Source: Fomitopsis serialis
Lineage: Eukaryota; Basidiomycota; Agaricomycetes; Polyporales; Fomitopsidaceae
Direction of reading: 5' to 3'
NCBI RefSeq assembly: GCF_022376445.1
Contig: NW_025954981.1
Coordinates: 248,001 to 312,000 of the forward strand
Length of the DNA stretch: 64,000 nt
In this document: piece after piece, positions 10,557 through 20,245 of the stretch
How the letters are laid out: each line of letters begins with the position of its first letter
Position numbering within the stretch: position 1 is the first letter of the stretch
Program-made: the position numbers and the translations under genes
The notes under the pieces: generated by a model
The model's input: only the letters and a program-made list of their open reading frames with translations
Told to the model about the DNA's origin: nothing
Databases searched by the model: none

Positions 10557-12087
10557 TGAGCGAAGCTCGGGACGACATGCGTGAGGTCGCGTTGACGCGG
10601 TAACATGGTCATGTGCGAAAGTGCGGATACCCGTCAAACAGCAATGAGACGATGGTACGGCCGCTCGGGACGGTCACGTCTCACAGGATTCGAGGAGCGA
10701 TCTAACGCATATAGCATTCTGGCGAATTTGTGGGGTTACGCGGAGGTCCCGTGGGTAGACTTAGTGACTTACGATTGACTTACGAACACGCGTATCGTAT
10801 CATGTCGCGGGCGCCGGTAGATGGACACGCAAAGCCGTGCCTGGAAGGAAGTGAGTCGTCGAAGTACCAACTAATGAAGAACAATGAGACGCACACACTT
10901 CATAACCTCGCTGTCACCGCATTCGAAGAGGTTGATAGCACGATGCCGGTAGCTTAAGCGAAGAAAGAACAGGGTTACCAAATTAGTCCATAGGAGATCA
11001 TGCTGCCCGAGTAATGTGACTTACACGTTTGGAGCACGAACCGCCCGCGTGAAACTTGAGAACGATCTCTTCCTAAGTTGTCACAGGATAGACGCAAATG
11101 ACATGATGTATGAAGATCGTCAGGTACTTCATATACGTCAACAAACGCGGTTGGGTAAGGCACACTACTCGATGCAAAGATCGACGTGCGGCCTGCGAGT
11201 CTGGGACCGCTCTGCCCGCGGCATGCGATAAGGACGAAGTCAACGGCGTGGCTTGCGACGGTGATCTCTGTATGTGGGTAAAGAACGGCTTCATATTTGT
11301 CCGGATGTCGTCTGCAGACGCCGTGCGGGTTACCAGAGGAGGAGGAGGAGGAGGAGGAGGAGGAGGAGGGGATTCCATTTAGTCACGATCGCGCGCCGTA
11401 GGGCTCGCCACGCGTGACAGCGCTCTCTATTTACATGACAGCCCCCGTACTCCATAGACCCTTGTACTGTGGTGCGATGTGTTCTCTTTCTACACTATGT
11501 ATCGAGGCATGTCAGCTGTGGCTACCCTCCCCATGGCCGGTGACAAATTATGGCTCATGTGAGGCTGTGCTCAACGGGTACATGCGCGTGAGTTGTACAC
11601 ATTAGAAGGGCTACACTCACCATACTATGTATGCACTATACACCAGGAACGAAGAAGCCAGGACTGGTCACATACACGCGATATGTAGGCTCAAAAATCT
11701 GTGTGATTCGCGACACTCACTGCTATTTGTTGCTCGCCCCTATGAACGTCATTGAACAAGAATTTAACGGTACATAAAATGATTGATACCTGCGGGGGAT
11801 ATGCTCCGCCTTCATGAAGAGGTGAGCGGAGGAGGCAAGACCGTGACGGACGTGGCGGGCCGGCTGTAGTGCGCGCGATGAGATCGGCACGGATCAATGT
11901 CGTGGGATGGATCACTCGGGACCGAGTCGACTCTGCAAACCACTCGAGCGTTCAATCGCTTTCAAATGCTCACGTTCAGCAGCTTCAGCTTCTATTGATT
12001 TACTGACCGATGTATTCCCAGACTTGAGCAGTCACAATCCCACCAACTGGATACAGCTCTGAGACAGTGAGACAGCCCTTCGTCGTA
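10557..12087. other. intergenic; promoter regions and a microsatellite
   Basis: This lies between two divergently transcribed genes (transporter leftward, alkyltransferase-like rightward). No coding sequence was recognised. The only clear structure is a trinucleotide run at 11337-11369. Confidence 0.5.
11337..11369 (+). repeat. (AGG)11 microsatellite
   Basis: Eleven uninterrupted AGG units. On the other strand it reads CCT and makes a false polyproline frame. It is a simple sequence repeat in intergenic DNA. Confidence 0.95.
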
Positions 12088-12722
12088 ATGGACAGCGCAC
12101 AATTTCACGCAGCGGTACATATTACTGGATCTGAGTTTGAGTCTCGCACCGGCTCAGGCTGACGAGTAGTGGTCCTTCAGGTGTATCACGTCGTTCGACA
12201 GATACCTCCACAGCACGTAACATCCTACGGTAAGCAAAGCCAAATTAGCTCTCTGATACGGCACCGCTCATTCTACCTTCCAGGACACGTCGCGAAGCTC
12301 ATCGGCATGCCCCGCCACTCACGACATGTCGGACAAGGTACGCTTCTAAGTTATCACCGCCCCCACCTTCCCGAACACACCATGATCCGCACCGCGCTGA
12401 ATTCGGTCTGCCAGCCCTGAAGTTCGTCTCGCCCGACGTACAGCCCCCCATCCCCTGGTACCGCGTCATCTCGTCTTCCGGCGTGATCTCCTCGCGCGGG
12501 CCCGGCACGAGCGGCGCGGACGTGCAGCGCCAGGAGCTCGAGGCTGAGGGCATCGAGGTCAGCGTCGGGCGCGTGGGCGACCTGCGTGTCGACATGAAGC
12601 GGTACGGGTGGTTCCCTGCGCCGGGAACCGTCGATACGGGGGTAGACTTAGACGAGGGTGAGGCTGATGCTGGCGGGACAGCTTCTGAAGACGACGACGA
12701 TCAGCCTGAAGAACAAGAATGA
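12088..12722 (+). CDS. alkyltransferase-like protein (Atl1 type) for alkylguanine damage signalling
   Basis: Exons 12088-12114, 12181-12229, 12284-12337 and 12415-12722 give 145 residues, matching the small single-domain ATL/MGMT family. Seen motifs: VYHVVRQIPPQHVTSYGHVA (helix-turn-helix start), LIGMPRHSRHVGQALKF, IPWYRVISSSGVIS and GADVQRQELEAEGIEV. True methyltransferases have a cysteine in PCHRV. Here the cysteine is replaced by Trp, as in Atl1-type proteins that bind O6-alkylguanine without repairing it and recruit nucleotide excision repair. Unusually, the following His is Tyr (PWYR rather than PWHR). The C-terminus is a short acidic tail. Confidence 0.9.
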
Positions 12723-13351
12723 ATAGGTCTTGTGACCCGAGTGTCTTGGTTTTATGTGACGTCTCGCCTCCTGTGTATTGTGCTTTTCCCAAAATTGAAC
12801 AGATCATGGTAGTCCTATCAGTGCTTGTACTGGGCACGCGAGTCTTTGCTACTCTTACGAACGAGAACAACGCGGACAATGCGCCGTCCAGCAATATATA
12901 CATGTCAAACGATCCAACGACCTATCCACTGGCCAGTTTATGTCACCGGCGAGCGTCACGACGATATGCAGAGCCTGCAGACTTCAGGTTGTTGCTCAAG
13001 TCGAAGTGAGAACGTTAGGAAACCACGACACCGTGATGCATGGTTATTGACCGACGACTCATGAACGACTGCCGACGTTCAAATGTACAACACGGGTGGC
13101 ACATGAGGCTTTCACATTAAGTACTACTCATGAGATAGATCAATGGTCCGAGGAACATGCTAAGTCTGATGTCAAAGGCAACGAGATGGTGACATGTCAG
13201 TGACCGCAACTTGCGGTCTACAAACTGATAACGGTCCGATGAGAGACTGCGAACAGCCCTCACGCCGACGACGTGGCTTGTGGAGGCACGGCAGCGCTCG
13301 ATGACTCGGCGAAAGTGAGGCTCTGTTTAGAGGGGTCAAGTCAGACATCCA
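12723..13351. other. intergenic, convergent gene ends
   Basis: This lies between the 3' ends of the ATL gene and a secreted-protein gene. No gene, RNA or repeat was recognised. Confidence 0.5.
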
Positions 13352-14583
13352 TTAGAAAGCTGCCAGCGACATTGAGACACGTACCACGATCACTGCGTCG
13401 CCGTACGTTTGAATGAAACGGAACGTGTCGTCGGTCAGGACGATCGCGTCTTGGACGACCATTATCGTGGGCGCAGAGGAGGCTATTAACCCAGACATGT
13501 CAGCCACGCGTCGCGGACCCAGCGCGAAGACCAGGACGTACTGCCGTCAGTGTTCACCCAATGCGCGGTGAACGCGCCCGTGGTCGGGTCGACCGACCAG
13601 ATCGCACTTTCATAGTCCTTAGCCGTGCCCGACGCAGCTGAGAACGAGTTAGCGCCTCTCTGCGGGGGCGCGCCCGCAGCCGCTGTATTTTCCGATGCAT
13701 CGTCAGCGAGGTATCGGGGCAAATCCAGAGCAGAGATCACTCACACTCCTGGGTACCACCGAGGTACACGTAATTCGGCGAGTTGGAAGCCAAGTTGTCC
13801 GAGGAGCTTGAGAACCCGACGATGCCACCAAGGTACGGGTAGGTCGAGAGGCCGTTCTGGAGCAGGGAGACGTGCGTCAGATGCTCATCAACAGACTACG
13901 TGAGATTATATGGAAACGCACAAGAGTCTTGAAGTTTATCGGGCCGTAACTAACGGCACCGTCGCACTCCTGGTACTGCACCTGGAGGGCCTCCGACGCG
14001 TCGGTCGTCACCGAGTACTCGCCGAAGCTGTTCGTCTCGGAAGACACGTAACCGTTGTACGACCCACCGGTCAGCTCGAGTACACCGGTGTGAGCCGTGC
14101 ACGTCGGCGTCGGAGTGGGACTGGTGCTCGTGGCGGTATCAGTGCTGGTCGTGGTATCGGTACTGGTAGTAGTGGGAGTGTCGGTGCTGGTGGCGGTGTC
14201 CGTGCTGGTAGGGGTATCCGTGCTGGTAGTGGTGTCCGTGCCGGTAGGGGTGTCGGTGCTAGTACTGGTAGTGGTAGGTGTCAACGAAGGTCCACCACGG
14301 CCCGCCAGGCGCCGACCTGCACAAATACCCGGACTGTCAGGGCATGAACATATGCGACATTCAGAAACGCACTGGAGCGGAGCTGAGGGCGCGCGGGATT
14401 GAGACCACGCGCAAGACGCTGGGCGTTAGTCAGTGTGCGAGGCGTATGTGCCAGACGCTTGACATGGACGTTCGTCGGATTGAACGTGAGCTTCTCGTCG
14501 CGCAACGAGTTGGAGCGCGCAACATGTGCGGCCACGCCGGTAGCGAAGAACGCCACGAGGAGCGCGAGGAAGACGGAGCGCAT
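13352..14583 (-). CDS. secreted protein of unknown function, Thr/Asp-repeat paralog (copy A)
   Basis: Exons 14373-14583, 13922-14316, 13745-13856, 13542-13682 and 13352-13482 give 329 residues. It starts with a clear signal peptide (MRSVFLALLVAFFATGVAA). The motif LTNAQRLARGLNPARP follows, then a low-complexity Thr/Ser/Asp/Pro region (about residues 83-130, built of TSTDTPT-like units), likely O-glycosylated. The folded part has a single early Cys, GYVSSETNSFGEYSVTTDA, ALQVQYQECDG and YPYLGGIVGFSSSS, then NYVYLGG. The same blocks occur in the gene at 16.0-17.1 kb. No family with known function was recognised. It is probably an extracellular or wall-associated protein. Confidence 0.8.
14103..14283 (-). 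repeat. coding minisatellite (Thr/Ser/Asp/Pro repeats) in secreted protein A
   Basis: Imperfect 12-24 bp units encode TSTDTPT / TDTTTSTDTAT variants. The complementary strand reads as a Val/Ser-rich frame with no meaning. The neighbouring paralog lacks this block, so it is an insertion or expansion specific to copy A. Confidence 0.85.
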
Positions 14584-16048
14584 ATTTTCAGGAGCGTATA
14601 GGCTATAAAGAGTGACGAATTCGAGTCTTGAGCGAGAGGATGGCTTGCACGGTGAAGCCTGGGCAGACAAAGAGGAAAAGAAGGCCCCAGCGCGACCCCG
14701 ACGCGCACGGGCACTTTAAAGCGGAAAACAGCGTCCGAGGTACATGTTGCGTCGAGACCGTCTATCAGGCAGTGGATCCGGGGATGGGTGCCTGGGACCC
14801 GCATTTAATTAAGCGCGGCGTGCCTTCAAGTTCAGGTCGAACAAGTAGCGCTGCAAATGGGCCTTGGTTTCGTTTTCTCGCAGCGACGCACTAGCATGGT
14901 TTTTCTTCCCCAGAGGACCTGCCCCGTGCTGCGTCCCACTGCAAGCGTCCCGTCGATGGACATACGGAGGGGGGCATCCAAAGCGAGCGCTAAATGCACT
15001 TGCCTGAAAAAGAAAGATACGCTGATGCGCCATGGTAGCTCCCGCCAAGATCCCGCCAGGGCGCGCAGTCGGGTGCAATAACCAGCCAATGAAATCTCGG
15101 AGTTGGATCTCAGCGATGAAATAAAAATGGGGAAAGTTTAGGGACATACCACCATGGGCTTGGCATGAGCGGCCAATGTGGACAGCAGCAATACCCTGAG
15201 AACTGCGAAAATCACTTTCTCAGACTGACAGAATTAAGGCGGCGTTGCTTTCGCGTCTTAGTCAACATTCAGTCGTTCTACCACGTCATGATCAGCTAGC
15301 ACGAAAACACCCGTTTCTGGCCAGCGTGACTACTATGGTGACTCCTCAGCGCTCAGCGCTCAGCTTCCACTCTGTCAATGATAATATTGCTTAGTACGCA
15401 CCACGTCGCTGATAAAGCTCGGCTTCAGACTGTACGAACAAACCTCCTCGAGTTAAGGCCGCATACCGTTTGCGCCCACTTCGGAGGGCAACTACGCGTG
15501 GGTCTAGTAGGCGTCCAAGGGGGAGTTGGACGCATTCGAGACATAGTGATTTGCATTGGGAACAATCTCCACCAGTTGCCACCAGTCGCGAGGAAGTAAA
15601 ATAGTTGTGGTTGTGCAGGCTTGCGCAGCGGCAAAGTTGTTGGCAACTTGGCACAGACACTGTCGGAGGCAGAATGCCAACACGTGTCGTTACCACGCCA
15701 CAGACGCGTCCAAGTTGGACGCGTCTCACTGGTCGTGTTCTCAGTCGCGTTCTACTCTGTTCTCAGGCTCCTGCGTGGGTACCACGAACATCCATGACGA
15801 TGACGTTCAGTGGCTCCCAAGTTGTATGCAAAACTCGTTTAGAGCAATCGTACTGCAAACGACGAACGCATCATCCACGCAGGTCTTGCCAGCCTAAGGG
15901 TCGGACGCCGGCTCATCTTTTGCTTCGTAATATAACTTAATTTACTTGTCGCGTGCCACCGTTTCTCATGAACAGCTCCTATGGTTTTCTCAATCAACAT
16001 TGATAACCGTATTCATGCGAGCCCAAATAGTACAGCTAGCTCCAGAAC
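14584..16048. other. intergenic between the two secreted-protein paralogs
   Basis: No coding sequence was recognised. It contains a cluster of ACGCGT motifs (15494, 15704, 15719) and two inverted repeats, GCGTCCAA...TTGGACGC at 15511-15533 and a perfect palindrome at 15702-15726. Confidence 0.5.
15702..15726. repeat. perfect 25-bp palindrome with two ACGCGT motifs
   Basis: 12-bp arms AGACGCGTCCAA and TTGGACGCGTCT flank a single central G. A weaker version, with 8-bp arms and a 7-nt centre, lies about 190 bp upstream at 15511-15533. ACGCGT is the MluI cell-cycle box bound by MBF in yeasts. A regulatory role is only an inference. Confidence 0.75.
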
Positions 16049-17103
16049 TCAAGCTTGTACAAAGGTAAATGCCACAACGCTGCTCGACCCGTATTCCGCC
16101 TCGAAAGCGGCCGCATCGCCGGAGAGCAACAAGAAGTCCTCCGGTTCGTAGTACACGACGCTCGTCGCGGGCGTACCGCGGTCGGTGTTGACCCACTGTG
16201 CGGTCACCGCGCCGTCTGCACTGTTCACGCGCCAGATGGCGCTCTCGACGTCCTCCTGGCGGCCCGTCGCAAAGGTGAAGGAGTTGGCGGCGGATTCGGG
16301 AGGCGAGCGGGGCGCGGCTGGCAAATGCATGTGGTCAGCGCTTCAGGTTCGTGGACAATTGAAACAAAGAAACTCACTGGGAGTGACCCCCCGAAGTAGG
16401 CGTAGTTGGTCGAGCCGGGATCGAGGTTCGGGGCCGTGTTCGCAAAGCCAGTGATACCGCCGAAGAAAGTGAAGTCGGCGATACCGTTCTGAGAAGCCGA
16501 TGCGGCCAGGTGAGTGGAAGCGATAGCTCGGATGGGTCAAACGAGTCTCACCAGGGTGACCAGATCTACAGGCAAGTCGTTCCCGCAGTCAGCGTACTGC
16601 ACCTGCAGTGCATCTCCGGCGTCCGTGGTGATGCCGTACTCCCCGAACTCGTTGGGCACCCGCGACACAACGGTTCCCAGTGGGACGCCAGTGCCAGTGA
16701 CGAGGAGCGTACCCGTTCTGGTGGTGCATCCGGGGTTGGGGTTTGGAGCAGCAGACGCGCGCGCGGCGAGGCTTCGAGCTGATCAAGAGGGGTCAGTAAA
16801 GGTGTCACAAATCCCGACAATGATCATACCAGAACGATAGAAGTTGGGCCGGTTGGGCGAGAGTCCCCGCTTCAGCCGCTGGGCATTCGTCATCGGCACG
16901 ACAGGAGCCATTTTCATGGTCTTCAGGGAGACGTCCAGGGGGTTCAACAAGTGGCCTCCTCTGCTCGAACTGTCGGAGCGGCGAGACAATGTGCGGCTGG
17001 GAGCCGGGACTTGGCTAGCTTGAGGCAGCGCGGAGGCAGCGCTGGCGAGCATGACCGGCCCCGAGAGGAGGGCGAGGAGGATGGCGAAGGCAGTGGTACG
17101 CAT
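16049..17103 (-). CDS. secreted protein of unknown function, paralog of the 13.4-14.6 kb gene (copy B)
   Basis: Exons 16830-17103, 16552-16778, 16374-16488 and 16049-16317 give 294 residues. A signal peptide (MRTTAFAILLALLSGPVMLA) is followed by MTNAQRLKRGLSPNRPNF, matching the LTNAQRLARGLNPARP block of copy A. Shared blocks then follow: PNEFGEYGITTDAGDALQVQ, FFGGITGFANTAPNL, NYAYFGG, then AIWRVNSADGAVTAQWVNTD. It lacks the Thr/Asp repeat, and its last exon is uninterrupted where A has an extra intron. The exon 3 donor (GTTTCT) is weak but is the one that keeps the frame. Tandem, same strand; likely a local duplication. Confidence 0.8.
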
Positions 17104-17794
17104 TATGGAGGTGTTTGGAGAGGGTATTGGTTGTAACGAGTGTGGGTGTGGTGTCCGCGTGAGCTGGCCCGGAAGAGTCTTGAGGAGGACGGTGACGGCG
17201 AAGAAGAGAGAGATGGAGGCTGTTGTCCAGGATCTGCGCCATTTTTATGGACTGGGATGTGGCTGACATCGCGGCTGCGACGAGGATGGAGGTCAGCCCT
17301 GGTCAGCCTCTCCCTACATCTACGCACACTTGCCCAATTGGGCCAACACGCCAGATTACGATCGGATCGTCTTGGATCTGCAGATCTAGGACGCGCTCGA
17401 CCTTTAGACCCCCTTTGATTGGATGGCCATGCATGCATTCGATGATGTATGAGACGGTCATGTGAACTGACGAGCGAGAGAGCAGTGCAGGCAGCGAACG
17501 AACCCCTAAGGTAAGAGGGAGGGAGTTGGAAGACGAGGGCTCGAGGGCGGATGATGAGGACGAGGACGAAGCGGAGCAGCAGACATCACCGGCTTCTTCG
17601 AGTTGGGCTTGTGTCTCGCCCGCGTCGAGGTCTATCACGGACGTTGTCGCGGATATCCGCGTCACCCGGGTCCTGGAGGCGACTATAGTAGAGTAGAGGA
17701 ACGCACCAGGCCCATCGCAGAGGTGCGAGGGCCCTTTCAGGTGAGTGCTAATCCATGTCTAGTCACTGCACGATCAGTGCAAGTACATTGACTT

Positions 17795-18075
17795 GAAGCC
17801 TCCCCTCAGACAGCTTTACTAGCTCTCCGCTTGGGCCTCTCTTCAGCAATGCGCCCAAGAGACGATTGAGCCAGCCTCTGCGACGGCTCGTGCACGAGCG
17901 CGTCGGCGGCCGCCCGGGTTGTCTTGACAGCACAGGCCCGAGGTTGCCACGCTCGCGAGGGCGAGAGCTTGACGGAACTCGTTGGTAGCGCGGTCCCGTG
18001 GTTCGCGCTCGTGTCGCGGTGGGCCGCGGGCGCGCATTTGCATGGAGAGGATCTTTAGAATGCACGTGTGTGGCG
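17795..18075 (-). pseudogene. relic of a mannose-6-phosphate isomerase gene (exon 2 fragment)
   Basis: Read on the minus strand this segment aligns in pieces with exon 2 of the intact MPI gene at 41.8-42.4 kb. AAGATCCTCTCCATGCAAAT matches the stretch encoding KILSIQK, and GACGCGCTCGTGCACGAGCC matches DAFVREP. The run encoding LGALLKRGPSGE-like residues matches WGALLKKGPSGE. Internal deletions and frame changes remove any coding capacity. It is a short dead copy in opposite orientation to the functional gene. Confidence 0.75.
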
Positions 18076-18689
18076 ACCGCAAGTAGAAGGCCAGTCGGAT
18101 GTCTCAGGAACGGGATTGTGGTGGGCGGTGGAGGAACGCGAGTTTCTGAGACGTACGGTAGGGGTGGAGGCGACTATGCAGTCACGGTCACGGGATGCGG
18201 CACATCGCAATGAGTGCCTTAGCCTATCCAGAGCTGCGTGTGAGAGTGGTCGGAGTGAGTCTAGCTAGGTGGACGGATGGGTCGGGAATGGTCATGCTAA
18301 TAGTATAGCGCTGAATCTACTCGACAGCATGCTGATGTGCTCCGAGGCATTGTATTCTTTTTTATGTACGACGACATGCGGCGTAGCGGCATACATAGTA
18401 CTGGAAGATGGTCAGACAATAATAGCAGTACCATGACTCCGCCCATCTCCATGCTGTACTTGAATTTATGTAGACCAATCCTCCCGCCGGTCCCTCCGAG
18501 CCCATGTGAAGTACTATCGCCTTACACAAGGGTCGCCAATTTGCCTTCAAGTCAACTTCGAGTTCTCATGTTACAGACAATTTGTGATCGACACCATGAG
18601 TCGAGCTTTTATGTTGTAGCACAAAAGGGCTTGCGATGACATTGAACTTGAGGCCCACCATGTCATGAAGGGTCGAGGAAAGAAATGAA

Positions 18690-19125
18690 CGGAGGCAACT
18701 GGAGGCGATCGGTCACACCGGAGACATGGGCTAGGATGAGGTCATCTCAAATTTGACCCAAACACGTGCCTATATCGAGCCAATGGGACGTGATTTTGTA
18801 TGGCCGGAAACCCGAGCATAAATTCAAGATTTATGTTGCAATATGGGCTTGTCTTATTATCAATGGCCCAAATGAAGCTTATGCGCCGGTCTGAAATTGG
18901 TCAACTGAATTGACTTTCCGCTTTAGGGCTATCAAAGATCCTGAATTTGGGGCAAAGAATTTCGGCCGTCCCGAGAGCGCATCGTATATGTTGGATTTGG
19001 TTCCGCATATGCGGCGACCTCAAACTACGTCCCATTGGCTCGATGTAGGAATGAGTTTGAGGCGAATTTAGGGCGACCTCGATCTGGCCCGTGTCTCCGG
19101 TGTCAGAGCCGCTTGCAGTGGTCGC
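18690..19125. repeat. long imperfect inverted repeat, possible MITE-like element
   Basis: The left arm (about 18690-18800) and right arm (about 19020-19125) are reverse complements with scattered mismatches. The best core is ATCGAGCCAATGGGACGT on the left and its complement ACGTCCCATTGGCTCGAT on the right. Outside the core, ACACCGGAGACA and GAGGTC also pair. About 220 bp of AT-rich spacer holds no coding frame. This is the shape of a non-autonomous DNA element, but ends and target-site duplication could not be fixed. Confidence 0.55.
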
Positions 19126-20245
19126 TTATCGGGCGAGGATCTCAGCCACCCTCTCAACGTTTTCCATCACACCGTCGCACAAATTCAACGGCACAAGCAA
19201 CGTTGCTTTCCTGCGACCCCCGACTATCATGAAGTGTCAATTCTGTAAGTCCAGCTTAAGAATAAATCATGTCGGACTGTTTGACCGAGTAGCTTCACCT
19301 GGCCAATATCAGCCAATATCCATAACTGCCAGTGGAAATGAACCGGCAGTGCCCCAGGCTGGAGTCCGAAGACCGGGGCCGACAAGAGGGACAAGCGGGA
19401 CAAGAGCATCCATAATCGCATGTTGGCAACGTGGCCGCAATGTACACCCACGGGTTCTGAGTCTAGGTCTTGGGAAAGAGGTGAGCTCGATGTTTTAATC
19501 GGTCATACACCGTGAATATATCACTTCAACCAATAGAAATGGCAGGCATGTCATAGCTAATGACCATCCGGCCATGGTTTCCGCCCACTGACAGGGCCCC
19601 CGGTTAGAGGCGAAGATGGCATCCTGATCCTCAAATGTCAAGTTTGGGCCTTCGTGTTGGGATCCCGTCAGACGACGTTCGGTTCTTAGTCTGAATGAGA
19701 TCAGACCTCTGGGCATACTGCGGTACGTTGTTCGGACTTCATGTCAGGCATAATTTCTGCAGACATCCATGGGATGGAGGGGTCAGACCCCTAATTACAC
19801 GGCACCACTTGTGTTGTCTCGTCTATCACCAAGTAAGGTGCTCAGGGGGCGGCGGCATCCGAGGTGTGGCTAGATAGATCATAGCGCGAAGCCAGACATC
19901 GGGCCAGGCATGCGAAGAGAGCTGATACATCTATGAAGTAGTGGCCGATAAACGTATGTTCAGTACAAGCTCGGTGCTACCAGTGGCACGGAGCTCGCGA
20001 GCGCCCGGGTCAGGCCTTCCTACATTTGTGCGGACGGTTCACCAGCTCACTCCAGAAAGCCCAAACTTGCCCGGATGAGGATAAATAACTAAGGGTCTTC
20101 CATGCAGATTGGAGCGTGACTGCGGAATAGGTGCGGGAACTTATATGTGAACTCCTGCCATGCTTCGAATTCCCACCGATGGGCCGTGTATTAGTCGACC
20201 GCGCTGGCAGTGCTTGGGCAGTGCGAGTAACGTATGCTTGTAACC

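Larger units (their letters stand above)
17104..20245. other. gene-poor interval with an MPI relic and an inverted-repeat element
   Basis: No intact gene was recognised over 3.1 kb. It contains a degraded MPI fragment near 17.8-18.1 kb and a long imperfect inverted repeat near 18.7-19.1 kb, both listed separately. The remaining sequence shows nothing I can name. Confidence 0.5.

Noticed and set aside
11073..11378. Polyproline frame on the minus strand
   Set aside because: It results from the (AGG)11 microsatellite and the rest has no coding character.
14097..14402. Val/Ser-repeat frame on the plus strand
   Set aside because: It is the complement of the Thr/Asp coding repeat in the secreted protein on the other strand.
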